The position numbers and the translations under genes are program-made. Source: Azohydromonas caseinilytica (GTDB lineage: Bacteria; Pseudomonadota; Gammaproteobacteria; Burkholderiales; Burkholderiaceae_C). From it: a stretch of 47,048 bases of DNA. Shown one piece after another: positions 27,699 to 36,474 of this stretch. Under the pieces are notes generated by a model. It was not told where the DNA came from. It saw only the letters and a program-made list of their open reading frames with translations, and ran no database searches. How positions within the stretch are numbered: the stretch's first letter is position 1; each line of letters opens with the position of its first letter. The DNA is taken from assembly GCF_012927045.1 (NCBI RefSeq), contig NZ_JABBFW010000036.1:1-47048 (forward strand). Direction: 5' to 3'.

Positions 27699-28729
27699 CA
27701 GATGACCTTGGCCCGCATCAGGTCGTTGCTGTTGAGCGCACCCACCAGCCGCTCGTTGGCGTCCACCACCAGCACGCTGGTGACGCGGTGCTGTTCCATC
27801 AGGTCGGCGGCCTCCACGGCCAGGTCGTCCTCATGCACGCGTTTCGGGTTCGGATGCATCACGTCGGCCGCGGTGAGCGAGCGCAGCTCGGCGCCGCGCT
27901 CGATGAGACGGCGCAGGTCGCCGTCGGTGAAGATGCCCAGGATGCCGCCGGACTCGTCGGTGATGGCGGTGAAGCCCAGTCCCTTGCCCGTCATCTCGCG
28001 CAGCAGGGTGTTGAAGTCGGCTTGCGGCCCCACGCACGGCACCGCGGCGCCCGCGCGCATCAGGTCGCTCACCAGCACCAGCAGCTTGCGCCCCAGGGCG
28101 CCGCCGGGATGCGAGCGCGCGAAGTCCTCGGCCTTGAAGCCACGCGCGTCCAGCAACGCCACGGCCAGCGCGTCGCCGTAGGCCATCTGCGCAGTGGTGC
28201 TGGCCGTGGGCGCCAGGTTCAGCGGGCAGGCCTCGACCTCGACGCTGCTGTCCAGCACCACGTCGGCATGGCGCGCCAGTGTCGAGCCGCTGCGGCCGGT
28301 CAGCGCCACCAGCGGCACCAGCAGCCGCTTGAGCACCGGCAGGATCACGTTGAACTCGTCGCTCTCGCCGGAGTTGGAGATGGCCAGCACCACGTCGCCG
28401 ACCGTGACCATGCCCAGGTCGCCATGGCTGGCCTCGGCCGGGTGCACGAACATCGCCGGCGTGCCGGTAGAGGCCAGCGTGGCGGCGATCTTGCGGCCCA
28501 CATGGCCGCTCTTGCCCATGCCCATCACCACCACGCGGCCGCGGCAGTCGAGCATGAGCCGCACGGCGCGGGCAAAGGCCTCGTCGCGCTGCACGCGCTC
28601 CTTGAGCGTCAGCAGCGCGCGCGCCTCGATGTCGAAGGTCTGCGCCGCCAATGCCAGCGCGCGTTGAGTGTCCAGGGCTTTCACTTGAGGGGGTCCGATA
28701 GAGTGCGGGATTCTAGGTGGCAGGTTCAT
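27698..28729 (-). CDS. kdsD: D-arabinose 5-phosphate isomerase
   Basis: Isomerises ribulose 5-phosphate to arabinose 5-phosphate, the first step toward Kdo. An SIS domain with VVVMGMGKSGHVGRK and ISNSGESDE is followed by two CBS domains (about 210-343). ATG 28729 gives 343 residues; a GTG at 28684 would give 328, exactly the E. coli KdsD length, and a TAGAAT -10-like hexamer (minus strand, 28714-28709) lies between them, so the shorter form may be real. It is first in the kdsD-kdsC-lptC-SDR group and diverges from the antiporter gene. Confidence 0.94.
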   Translation of the reverse strand: MNLPPRIPHSIGPPQVKALDTQRALALAAQTFDIEARALLTLKERVQRDEAFARAVRLMLDCRGRVVVMGMGKSGHVGRKIAATLASTGTPAMFVHPAEASHGDLGMVTVGDVVLAISNSGESDEFNVILPVLKRLLVPLVALTGRSGSTLARHADVVLDSSVEVEACPLNLAPTASTTAQMAYGDALAVALLDARGFKAEDFARSHPGGALGRKLLVLVSDLMRAGAAVPCVGPQADFNTLLREMTGKGLGFTAITDESGGILGIFTDGDLRRLIERGAELRSLTAADVMHPNPKRVHEDDLAVEAADLMEQHRVTSVLVVDANERLVGALNSNDLMRAKVI

Positions 28730-28767
28730 GTGCTTGCGACCGCACTGCTGTCCCCCGTGTCCGTTCC

Positions 28768-30768
28768 ATGGCCTCCACGCTCGAACTCGTCCTGCTGTAT
28801 CTGATCGCCGCCGTCCTGGGCGTGGTGGTGTGCCGTTCCGTCAAGCTGCCGCCGATGCTGGGCTACCTGGCGGTGGGCGTGCTCATCGGCCCCAACGCGC
28901 TGGACCTGGCCAAGGACAGTGCCGGCGTGAAGTACCTGGCCGAATTCGGCGTGGTGTTCCTGATGTTCGCCATCGGGCTGGAGTTCAACCTGCCCAAGCT
29001 GCGCAGCATGCGCACCCTGGTGTTCGGGCTGGGGCTGTCGCAGGTGGCGCTGACCATGGTCGGCGCGCTGCTGGGCAACGTCCTCCTCACCGTCCTCTTC
29101 TCCTTCACGCTGCAGCCCTGGGAGCTGTCGTGGCAGGGGGCGGTGGCCCTGGGCGGGGCGATCGCCATGTCCAGCACCGCCATCGTGGTCAAGCTCATGG
29201 CCGAGCGGCTGGAGCTGGAGAGCGAGCATGGCCGCCGCGTGCTGGGCATCCTGCTGTTCCAGGACTTGGCGGTGGTGCCGCTGCTGGTGCTGATCCCGGC
29301 GCTGGGCTCCAGCGGCGGCGACATGCTGCAGTCGCTGGGCCTGGCGCTGCTCAAGGCCGTGGCGCTGCTGGCGCTGCTGCTGTCGGGCGGGCAGAAGCTC
29401 ATGCGCTGGTGGCTGACGCTGGTGGCGCGGCGCAAGAGCGAGGAGCTGTTCGTGCTGAACCTGCTGCTCGTGACGCTGGGCCTGGCCTGGCTGACCGAGC
29501 ACGCCGGGCTGTCCATGGCGCTGGGCGCCTTCGTCGCCGGCATGCTCATCGCCGAGACCGAATACAAGCACCAGGTGGAAACCGACATCCGGCCCTTCCA
29601 CGACGTGCTGCTGGGGCTGTTCTTCATCACCATCGGCATGAAGCTCGACGGCCGCCCGATGCTCACGCAGTGGCCGCTGGTGCTGATCCTGAGCACGCTG
29701 CCGCTGCTGGCCAAGTTCGTGCTGGTGGCCGGGCTGGCGCGGCTGTTCCGCGCGCCGCCGGGGGTGGCGCTGCGCACAGGCCTGTACCTGGCGCAGGCCG
29801 GCGAGTTCGGCTTCGTGCTGCTGACGCTGAGCACGCAGCACGGGCTCATCGACCCGAAGTGGACCAGCCCGGTGCTGGCCAGCATGGTGCTGTCGATGCT
29901 GGCCACGCCCTTCGTGATCATGTATGCCGACCGCATCGTGATGCGGCTGTCGGCCACGGACTGGATGCTGCAGTCGGTGCAGCTCACCACCATCGCCAAG
30001 AAGGCGATCCGCAACGAGGCGCACGTGATCATTTGCGGCTACGGCCGCAGCGGGCAGGGCCTGGCGCGGCTGCTGGAGGCCGAGAAGATCCCGTACATGG
30101 CGCTGGACCTCGACCCCGACCGCGTGCGCCAGGCCGCCGCCGCCGGCCAGAGCGTGGTGTTCGGCGACGCGGCGCGGCTGCGCAGCCTCATGGCCGCGGG
30201 CCTGGCGCGCGCCAGCGCCGTGGTCGTGACCTACCACGACACCGCGTCGGCGCTGAAGGTGCTGCACCTGGTGCACGAGCACGCGTCGCACGTGCCGGTG
30301 CTGGTGCGCACCATCGACGACAGCGACCTGGAGACGCTGCGCGCGGCCGGCGCCACCGAGGTGGTGCCCGAGGCGCTGGAGGGCTCGCTGATGCTGGCCA
30401 GCCATGCGCTGGCACTGGTGGGCGTGCCGGTGCGCCGCGTGCTGCGCCTGGCGCGCGAGGCGCGCGAGGCGCGCTACGGGCTGCTGCGCGGCTTTTTCCA
30501 CGGCGCCGACGACGACCAGACGCTGGAGGAGCGCCAGCAGGCGCGGCTGAGCACGGTGAGCCTGCCCGCCGCGGCGGGCAGCCTCAACCGCCGCCTGGGC
30601 GACCTGGCGCTGCACGCGCTGGGCGTGCGCCCGCTGTCAGTGCGCCGCGCCGCCGGCCAGGTGCTGCCCGCCAGCGACGAGATCGTGCTGCACCCCGGCG
30701 ACACGCTGGTGCTCTCGGGCGTGCCCGAGGCGCTGGCGCTGGCGGAGGACCGGCTGCTGCGGGGCTGA
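28768..30768 (+). CDS. Kef-type monovalent cation:proton antiporter (CPA2 family)
   Basis: A 666-residue inner-membrane protein. Twelve or so hydrophobic segments (about 5-390) form the Na+/H+ exchanger domain, with LMFAIGLEF and GAFVAGMLIAETEYKHQVE typical of KefB/KefC. A cytosolic TrkA-N (RCK) domain starts at VIICGYGRSGQGLARLL, and a TrkA-C domain lies at the end. Kef proteins exchange K+ for H+ under electrophile stress, but the glutathione gating residues cannot be confirmed by eye. ATG 28768 gives the natural hydrophobic start. It diverges from kdsD, a linkage also common in Burkholderiales. Confidence 0.93.
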   Translation: MASTLELVLLYLIAAVLGVVVCRSVKLPPMLGYLAVGVLIGPNALDLAKDSAGVKYLAEFGVVFLMFAIGLEFNLPKLRSMRTLVFGLGLSQVALTMVGALLGNVLLTVLFSFTLQPWELSWQGAVALGGAIAMSSTAIVVKLMAERLELESEHGRRVLGILLFQDLAVVPLLVLIPALGSSGGDMLQSLGLALLKAVALLALLLSGGQKLMRWWLTLVARRKSEELFVLNLLLVTLGLAWLTEHAGLSMALGAFVAGMLIAETEYKHQVETDIRPFHDVLLGLFFITIGMKLDGRPMLTQWPLVLILSTLPLLAKFVLVAGLARLFRAPPGVALRTGLYLAQAGEFGFVLLTLSTQHGLIDPKWTSPVLASMVLSMLATPFVIMYADRIVMRLSATDWMLQSVQLTTIAKKAIRNEAHVIICGYGRSGQGLARLLEAEKIPYMALDLDPDRVRQAAAAGQSVVFGDAARLRSLMAAGLARASAVVVTYHDTASALKVLHLVHEHASHVPVLVRTIDDSDLETLRAAGATEVVPEALEGSLMLASHALALVGVPVRRVLRLAREAREARYGLLRGFFHGADDDQTLEERQQARLSTVSLPAAAGSLNRRLGDLALHALGVRPLSVRRAAGQVLPASDEIVLHPGDTLVLSGVPEALALAEDRLLRG

Positions 30769-30814
30769 AGCCTGGCTCCAGGAACCGGACGCCGATTTGC
30801 TGCACCCCCTTGCC

Positions 30815-31456
30815 ATGACCCGCGCCCTCACCTTCCATCCCCGGCCTGACGAGCACGGCCAGCCCGTGCCGCTGCGCCGGCCCAGCACGCCCACGCCGCT
30901 GTCGCACTGGCTGGACCCGATAGCCGTTGCCACCGTGATCCCGGATGGGCCGCTGCCGCCGCGGCTCAACGGCGTGGCGCTCGCGCCGGCCGCCCTGCTG
31001 CCGCTGGACGTCGGCGGCTGGGAGGCGCTGGCCGGTGCCGGGCCGGCCTTTGAGGAACCGCCCTACCCGGCCATGACGACGTTGAAAGCCGCGGCCGGCG
31101 TGGCCATCGAGGAGGAGGACGGCCGCGTCTGGCTGGTGTCGCCCAGCAACGCCTTCGGCGGCTACGCCAGCACGCTGCCCAAGGGCCGGGCCGATCCGGG
31201 CCTGTCGCTGCGCGCCACCGCGCTCAAGGAGGCCTGGGAAGAGGCCGGGCTGCTGGTGCGGCTCACCGGCTTCCTGCTCGACAGCGCGCGCACCAACACG
31301 CTCACGCGCTACTACCGCGCGCGCCGCGTCGGCGGCCACCCCGGCGCGATGTGCTGGGAGACGCAGGCCGTGCACCTGGTGCCGCGTGCGCGACTGGTTG
31401 ACTTCCTGACCCATCCCAACGACGTGCCGCTGCTGCGCGCCCTGGCCGAGGCCTGA
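30815..31456 (+). CDS. NUDIX hydrolase (degenerate Nudix box)
   Basis: A 213-residue protein with a NUDIX domain in its second half. The box reads GRADPGLSLRATALKEAWEE followed by AGLL: the catalytic EAWEE glutamates are kept, but the first conserved glutamate is leucine and the arginine before EUxEE is lysine. LPKG before the box is typical. The N-terminal 70 residues are proline-rich and unrecognised. Substrate unknown; it may hydrolyse nucleoside diphosphate-linked compounds. ATG 30815 is preferred over an upstream TTG. It converges with mnmE across a long gap. Confidence 0.85.
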   Translation: MTRALTFHPRPDEHGQPVPLRRPSTPTPLSHWLDPIAVATVIPDGPLPPRLNGVALAPAALLPLDVGGWEALAGAGPAFEEPPYPAMTTLKAAAGVAIEEEDGRVWLVSPSNAFGGYASTLPKGRADPGLSLRATALKEAWEEAGLLVRLTGFLLDSARTNTLTRYYRARRVGGHPGAMCWETQAVHLVPRARLVDFLTHPNDVPLLRALAEA

Positions 31457-31980
31457 AGACCGTGGCCCGGTTCGGGCACCGCATTGAACAAGGTTGTGGA
31501 CAGCAACCTGAACAACTTCGAGTTGTGCACAGCCCGACCCGGTCGCCGGCGAGTTGTTGTCTGCTCAACGCCGGGCTTCCGGCTGCGGCACCCACAGCCT
31601 TGTGCGCGGGTCAAGCGGTTGATAACTCAGGGGATAAGCCGGTTGTCCACAGCGCGGGCGGCCCTCCACCACGACCACTACCTTGAAATCTTCTTCATAA
31701 GACAGAAGAAAACCGCCCGCACGAACCAGGCTGGGCGTTAGTTACCCGCACACCCAGCACCGCCGCGGATAGCGCCAAGCTCAGGGGGTAGGCCTAGATT
31801 GTTTCCTGAGCGTTGACAGCAAGCTCACTCAGTGGACCCAAGTGAGAAGTCTGTTGATTGCCTGTTGACAGTGTGGCGACTGTCCACAGCCCTGCCCGCC
31901 TCGGGCTGCCGCTCAGGGACGGCGGCTGCGAGGGCCAAGGCGAAGGGGAGCAAAAGAAACCGCGGCGCGATGCCGCAGCC
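31457..31980. other. Long convergent intergenic region with DnaA-box-like sequences (candidate origin element)
   Basis: This 524-base gap separates two converging genes, so it needs no promoters, yet it is more AT-rich than its surroundings. DnaA-box-like 9-mers (consensus TTATCCACA) are TTGTGCACA (31523-31531) and TTGTCCACA (31643-31651), each with one departure from TTATNCACA, plus weaker ones at 31495-31503 (TGTGGACAG, opposite strand), 31629-31637 (AGGGGATAA, opposite strand) and 31880-31888 (CTGTCCACA). An AT-rich patch (31681-31712) contains a TTCTTC/GAAGAA inverted repeat. Small open frames here look spurious. Confidence 0.45.
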
Positions 31981-33387
31981 TCATTTGCCGATGCAGAACC
32001 GGCTGAAGATCTCCCCGAGCAGGTCGTCGGCCGAGAAGGCGCCGGTGATCTCGCCCAGCGCGTTGTGGGCCAGGCGCAGCTCCTCGGCGAAGAGGTCCAG
32101 CGGCGGCTCGGGGGTGTCGATGTGCGCCGCGGCCAGCTCCAGGTGCTCGCGCGTGCGGCGCAGCGCCTGCACATGGCGCGTGCGGGCGATGAACACGCCC
32201 TCCGGGCTGGCGTGCCAGCCCGCGCGCTCCAGCAGCGCGGCGCGCAGCGCATCGAGCCCCTGCCCGCTGCGCGCACACAGCGCCAGGCTGCCGTCGGGTG
32301 CCCGGCCCAGGTCGGCCTTGTTGTAGACGTGCAGCACGCGCCCGCCGCCGGCGCGCGCATCGGGCAGGCCCAGGCGCTGCGCGATCTGGTCTTCCGCCGC
32401 GTCGTAGTCGGGCTGGCCCAGGCGCGAGAGGTCGTGCAGGAAGATGACGGCGTCGGCCTCCTGGATCGCCTGCCAGCTGCGCTCGATGCCGATGCGCTCG
32501 ACCTCGTCGGCATGCTCCTCGCGCAGCCCGGCGGTGTCGATGACGTGCAGCGGCACGCCCTGGATCTGGATCGTTTCGCGCACGCGGTCGCGCGTGGTGC
32601 CGGCAATGGGCGTGACGATGGCCAGCTCCGCCCCGGCCAGCGCATTGAGCAGCGAGCTCTTGCCCACGTTGGGCTGTCCGGCGAGCACCACCTTGATGCC
32701 CTCGCGCAGCAGCGCGCCCTGGCGCGCGCGGTCCAGCACCGCGTCCAGCGTCTCGGTGATGCGCCGCAGCTGCCCGCGCGCGTCGGCCTGCTGCAGGAAG
32801 TCGATCTCCTCCTCGGGGAAGTCCAGCGTCGCCTCCACCAGCATGCGCAGCTTCACCACGCGCTCGCGCAGCGTCTCGATCTCGGCGGAGAAGGCGCCGC
32901 TCAGGGAGCGCCCGGCCGAGCGCGCCGCCGCCTCGGTGCTGGCGTCGATCAGGTCGGCCACGGCCTCGGCCTGCGCCAGGTCGAGCTTGCCGTTGAGGAA
33001 AGCGCGCTCGGTGAACTCGCCCGGCTCGGCCAGGCGCAGCCGCGGCAGCAGGGCGCGGCCGTCCTTGCCCGTCAGCGCCGCGGCCTGCAGGCAGCGCGCC
33101 AGCAGCAGCTGCAGCAGCACCGGGCCGCCATGGGCCTGCAGCTCCAGCACGTCCTCGCCGGTGTAGGAATGCGGCGCCGGGAAGAACAGCGCCAGGCCCT
33201 GGTCGATGGGCTGGCCGTCCTCGGCCAGGAAGGGGCCGTAGGCGGCGCGCCGGGGCTGCAGCGCGCGGCCGCACAGCGTTTCGGCCAGCGGCGCGAGGCC
33301 GCGGCCGGAGACGCGCACGATGCCCACCGCCCCGCGTCCGGGCGCGGTGGCGATGGCGACGATGGGGTCCTGGTGTCGGGCAAGCAT
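31981..33387 (-). CDS. mnmE: tRNA uridine-5-carboxymethylaminomethyl(34) synthesis GTPase
   Basis: A 468-residue multidomain GTPase that, with MnmG, modifies wobble uridine 34 of several tRNAs. An N-terminal tetrahydrofolate-binding domain ([20 protein letters not shown]) is followed by a helical domain with an inserted Ras-like G domain (P-loop GQPNVGKSS, switch [13 protein letters not shown]), and the protein ends with the catalytic FCIGK motif. It is the last gene of the rpmH-rnpA-yidD-yidC-mnmE block, separated from yidC by a terminator. Confidence 0.97.
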   Translation of the reverse strand: MLARHQDPIVAIATAPGRGAVGIVRVSGRGLAPLAETLCGRALQPRRAAYGPFLAEDGQPIDQGLALFFPAPHSYTGEDVLELQAHGGPVLLQLLLARCLQAAALTGKDGRALLPRLRLAEPGEFTERAFLNGKLDLAQAEAVADLIDASTEAAARSAGRSLSGAFSAEIETLRERVVKLRMLVEATLDFPEEEIDFLQQADARGQLRRITETLDAVLDRARQGALLREGIKVVLAGQPNVGKSSLLNALAGAELAIVTPIAGTTRDRVRETIQIQGVPLHVIDTAGLREEHADEVERIGIERSWQAIQEADAVIFLHDLSRLGQPDYDAAEDQIAQRLGLPDARAGGGRVLHVYNKADLGRAPDGSLALCARSGQGLDALRAALLERAGWHASPEGVFIARTRHVQALRRTREHLELAAAHIDTPEPPLDLFAEELRLAHNALGEITGAFSADDLLGEIFSRFCIGK

Positions 33388-33411
33388 GGCGGCAATTGTG
33401 AGGGGCCAAAG

Positions 33412-33431
33412 AAAACGCCCCGCACGGGGCG
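33412..33431 (-). terminator. Rho-independent terminator between yidC and mnmE
   Basis: On the minus strand a CGCCCC/GGGGCG stem around a short loop (33416-33431) runs into TTTT (33412-33415) and a T-rich tail. It lies 28 bases after the yidC stop. Confidence 0.8.
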
Positions 33432-33459
33432 GGGCGTCGAGGCGATCAGCGCAGCGGGC

Positions 33460-35133
33460 TCAGGTGTTGAGCACGCCCAGGCGCTTGTTGATCAGGTACT
33501 GCTGCGCGATGGACAGCAGGTTGTTGGTCAGCCAGTACAGCACCAGGCCGGCCGGGAAGAAGAAGAACATCACCGAGAAGGCCAGCGGCATGATCCACAT
33601 CATCTTGGCCTGCACCGGGTCCGGCGGCGTCGGGTTGAGCCAGGTCTGCAGCATGGTCGAGGCGGTCATGAGCAGGGGCAGGATGAAGTACGGGTCCTTG
33701 GCCGAGAGGTCCGTGATCCAGCCGATCCAGGGCGCGTTGCGCATCTCTACCGAGCTCAGCAGCACCCAGTACAGGGCGATGAAGAAGGGCATCTGGATGA
33801 AGATCGGCAGGCAGCCGCCCAGCGGGTTGACCTTCTCCTCGCGGTAGATGCGCATCATCTCCGTCTGGAGCTGCTGCGGGTTGTCCTTGTAGCGCTCGCG
33901 CAGGGCCATGATGCGCGGGTTCACCGCCTTCATCTTGGCCATCGACTTGTAGGCGTTGGCGTTGAGCCAGTAGAAGGCGATCTTGAGCAGCACCACCAGG
34001 GCGATGATCGACCAGCCCCAGTTCTTGAGCATGCCGTGCAGCTTGTCCAGCAGCCAGAACAGCGGCTTGGACAGGATGGCGAAGTAGCCGTAGTCCTTGA
34101 CCAGCTCCAGGCCCGGGGCGATGGCTTCCAGGCGCTTTTCCTCCTGCGGGCCGGCGAAGAGCTGGGCGTCCTGCGCCTTGGTCGCGCCCGGGGCCACCTC
34201 GCCCAGCGGCAGCACCATGGCGATGGAGTACAGGTCGTTGCCGATCTTGGCGCTGCGGAACTCGCGCGGCTGCGCCTGGTTCACCAGCCAGGCCGAGGCG
34301 TAGTAGTGCTGGACCATGGCGATCCAGCCGTTGTCGGCGCGCTTGTCGTGCTCGGCCTTGCCCTTGGCGATGTCCTCGAAGCTGACCTTGTGGAACTTGC
34401 TGGCCTCGGTGTAGAGGGCCGGGCCGGTGAAGGTCGAGTAGAACGAGGAGCCGCCAGGCAGCGCCTTGCCGTCGCGCACGAGCTGCAGGTAGAGCTGCGG
34501 CGTCACGGGGGCGGCCGAGCGGTTGATGACCTCGTGGCGCACGCCCACGGTGTACTCGCCGCGGCGCAGCGTGTAGGTCTTGACCAGCTGCACGCCGCCG
34601 ACCTCGGGCGACTCGAAGCGCAGCTGCAGCTCGTTGCCCTCTTTCAGCTCGCGCGGACCCGGCGCCACGTTCATGGGCGTCAGGTGCGTGGGCAGCGGCG
34701 CCCCGGTGGCCGAGACCAGGCCGGTCTGCGCCAGGTAGGTGCGCTCGGCGCTGCGGTCGAACAGCACCACGCGCTTGCCCGGCTCGTGCTCGTCCACCTG
34801 GTTCAGCAGCTCCAGGCGCACGAGGTCGCCGCCCAGGCTGCTGAAGGTGGCCTTGACCACGTCGGTGGTCAGCGTGACCTGCTGGGCCGCCACGGGCGCG
34901 GCCGCTGCCGCAGCCACCGGCGCGGCGCCGGGGGCGGTGGCCGTCGCGGCCGGGGTGGGCACGCCCGCGGGTGCGGAGGCCGGCGGCGTGCCGGCGCCGG
35001 CGGCCGGGGCGGTGGCCGTGGTGCGCGGGCCGAAGAACGAGGGCTGGCCGTTGTGCTTGTTCCACGCGTCCCACAGCAGGACGAGCGACATCGTGAACAC
35101 CACCCACAGCAGGGTGCGGCGTATATCGGTCAT
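33460..35133 (-). CDS. yidC: Membrane protein insertase YidC
   Basis: A 557-residue insertase that integrates proteins into the inner membrane alone or with SecYEG. An N-terminal transmembrane helix (about 6-25) precedes an Ala/Pro/Thr-rich linker (about 35-75), a large periplasmic beta-supersandwich domain (about 75-340), and the conserved five-helix core (about 365-550), including CLPIFIQMPFFIALYWVL. The alanine/proline linker is long and repetitive. It overlaps yidD by four bases (ATGA). Confidence 0.97.
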   Translation of the reverse strand: MTDIRRTLLWVVFTMSLVLLWDAWNKHNGQPSFFGPRTTATAPAAGAGTPPASAPAGVPTPAATATAPGAAPVAAAAAAPVAAQQVTLTTDVVKATFSSLGGDLVRLELLNQVDEHEPGKRVVLFDRSAERTYLAQTGLVSATGAPLPTHLTPMNVAPGPRELKEGNELQLRFESPEVGGVQLVKTYTLRRGEYTVGVRHEVINRSAAPVTPQLYLQLVRDGKALPGGSSFYSTFTGPALYTEASKFHKVSFEDIAKGKAEHDKRADNGWIAMVQHYYASAWLVNQAQPREFRSAKIGNDLYSIAMVLPLGEVAPGATKAQDAQLFAGPQEEKRLEAIAPGLELVKDYGYFAILSKPLFWLLDKLHGMLKNWGWSIIALVVLLKIAFYWLNANAYKSMAKMKAVNPRIMALRERYKDNPQQLQTEMMRIYREEKVNPLGGCLPIFIQMPFFIALYWVLLSSVEMRNAPWIGWITDLSAKDPYFILPLLMTASTMLQTWLNPTPPDPVQAKMMWIMPLAFSVMFFFFPAGLVLYWLTNNLLSIAQQYLINKRLGVLNT

Positions 35134-35459
35134 GGAGATTTCCGGGTCGGAAGGGAGTCGGCGGACGAAGGCGTTTCGGCCGTCGCCGGCGTGCGCAGCA
35201 GCCGGGTGAACAGCTTGGGCGGCTGCGCCGGCACGGGATCATGGCCGCCGGCGCACCAGGGATGGCAGCGCAGCAGGCGTGTGGTGGTGAGGCAGGCGCC
35301 GGCGGCGGCGCCGTGGCGCTGCAGCGCCTCCAGCGCGTAGGCCGAGCAGGTGGGCTCGAAACGGCAGGCGCTGCCCAGCCAGGGGCTCAGCAGCAGCCGA
35401 TAGCCGCGTACCAGGCCGATCAGCAGCTTCTGCGGCAGCTCGGACAGGAACGTGGCCAT
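35130..35459 (-). CDS. yidD: Membrane protein insertion efficiency factor YidD
   Basis: A 109-residue haemolysin-like small protein with the family core GYRLLLSPWLGSACRFEPTC and ALQRHGAAAG, the conserved cysteines, and an RCHPWCAGGHDPVP end. It aids YidC-dependent insertion. The C-terminal 25 residues beyond HDPVP extend the usual length. I chose ATG 35459; an open frame continues upstream without homology. It overlaps yidC and follows rnpA by 40 bp. Confidence 0.93.
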   Translation of the reverse strand: MATFLSELPQKLLIGLVRGYRLLLSPWLGSACRFEPTCSAYALEALQRHGAAAGACLTTTRLLRCHPWCAGGHDPVPAQPPKLFTRLLRTPATAETPSSADSLPTRKSP

Positions 35460-35499
35460 GGCGTGTGTTGCGGTCGGGCCAGCGAGCGCGCGGGCGCGC

Positions 35500-35916
35500 T
35501 CAGGGCGTGATGCGGCCGAGCAGCTTGTCGAGCTCGGTACGCACCGCCACGCGCAGCGCGTCGGACGCCGCGGAGGGGAACTGCTTGGGATCGATGGGCG
35601 CGCGCAAGCGCAGCACCCACTGCCCGGGAGGCAGGTGCTGTTGATGGCGCCGCAGGGCTTCTCGCATCTGGCGCTTGATGAGGGTGCGCGTGACGGCACG
35701 GCGGGCGTGGCGCTTGGGCACCACCAGCCCCAGCCACCAGCCGCAAACCGGGTCATCCACAGGGGCCCCGGTCGGCTCGGCCGGGGCTGTTGACAACTGC
35801 GCCGGGGCGCCGGGGCGCTGGCGCAGATGGTGGGCCGCGAAATGCGGGCTGCGCGAGAGCTGCCGGGTCTGCAGCGCGCGCTGGAAGTCGGCCGCGCTCG
35901 TAAGGCGGCCGATCAC
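35500..35916 (-). CDS. rnpA: Ribonuclease P protein component
   Basis: A 138-residue basic protein cofactor of RNase P. The family signature RRAVTRTLIKRQMREALRRH and LVVPKRHARR are clear. It carries an insertion between FAAHHLRQRP and WWLGLVVPKR rich in Ala, Pro and Thr. No suitable ATG precedes the conserved start; the GTG at 35916 (VIGRLTSAADFQ) fits the usual KxxxxF opening and leaves 17 bp after rpmH. The coding sequence contains TCATCCACA at 35753-35761, one base from a DnaA box. Confidence 0.92.
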   Translation of the reverse strand: MIGRLTSAADFQRALQTRQLSRSPHFAAHHLRQRPGAPAQLSTAPAEPTGAPVDDPVCGWWLGLVVPKRHARRAVTRTLIKRQMREALRRHQQHLPPGQWVLRLRAPIDPKQFPSAASDALRVAVRTELDKLLGRITP

Positions 35917-35933
35917 CGTGCGGGGTTCTGCGC

Positions 35934-36068
35934 TCAGACGGCCAGGCGCTTGCGGCCCTTGGCGCGGCGGGCGGCGATGACGGCACGGCCGCCACGGGTC
36001 TTCATGCGCACCAGGAAACCATGGGTGCGGGCGCGGCGGGTCTTGGAAGCTTGATAGGTGCGTTTCAT
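35934..36068 (-). CDS. rpmH: 50S ribosomal protein L34
   Basis: A 44-residue highly basic ribosomal protein, [18 protein letters not shown] at the start and GRKRLAV at the end, matching L34 throughout. It is the first gene of the block that diverges from dnaA, as in most bacteria. The frame was read directly from ATG 36068 (minus strand) to the stop at 35934. Confidence 0.97.
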   Translation of the reverse strand: MKRTYQASKTRRARTHGFLVRMKTRGGRAVIAARRAKGRKRLAV

Positions 36069-36474
36069 GGCGAAGTCCTCGGCAGTGTTCTCGGGAAGGG
36101 GCCCGGCTGGGGGTCGCTCCCGGGTGCAGCCAGGTCAGTGACCTGCGCCGCACGGCCGCGTCGCGACGGCGCGCGAGGCGAGCACAGCTCCTGACGCACG
36201 CGCCCACGCCGGCGCCGCTGCTGCGGCATCTTCAAAGCAGGAGTTAGTTCTGCTGCGGGGGCCCGGCGCAGGGTGCGATCAGCTCAGGTAGGCGCAAAAG
36301 CGCACCCGAAATCTCGCGCATCCGGGAAACCCGCGATTACAGCAGAAGCGCCGCGCGCGGTCAATGAAGCCCGCAACAGCCCCTGTTGACGACTGGCGCC
36401 AATCTGTGGATAACCACCGCCTCGCCCCGCGGCGGACCCGTACAATCCCGCCGCTCATGAAAGAGTTTTCCACA
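36069..36474. promoter_or_regulatory. rpmH-dnaA intergenic region (dnaA regulatory region, classical origin position)
   Basis: This 406-base divergent gap holds a perfect DnaA box, TGTGGATAA (36405-36413, i.e. TTATCCACA on the other strand), and TTTTCCACA at 36466-36474 touching the dnaA start codon. TACAAT at 36441-36446 is a good -10 hexamer for dnaA. A near-perfect palindrome CAGGTCA-G-TGACCTG lies at 36131-36145 near rpmH. Only two good DnaA boxes are visible, few for a full origin. Confidence 0.65.

Noticed and set aside
31484-31741. 85-codon plus-strand open frame in the NUDIX-mnmE gap
   Set aside because: No signal, domain or ribosome binding site; composition follows the DnaA-box-rich DNA, and the frame looks accidental.
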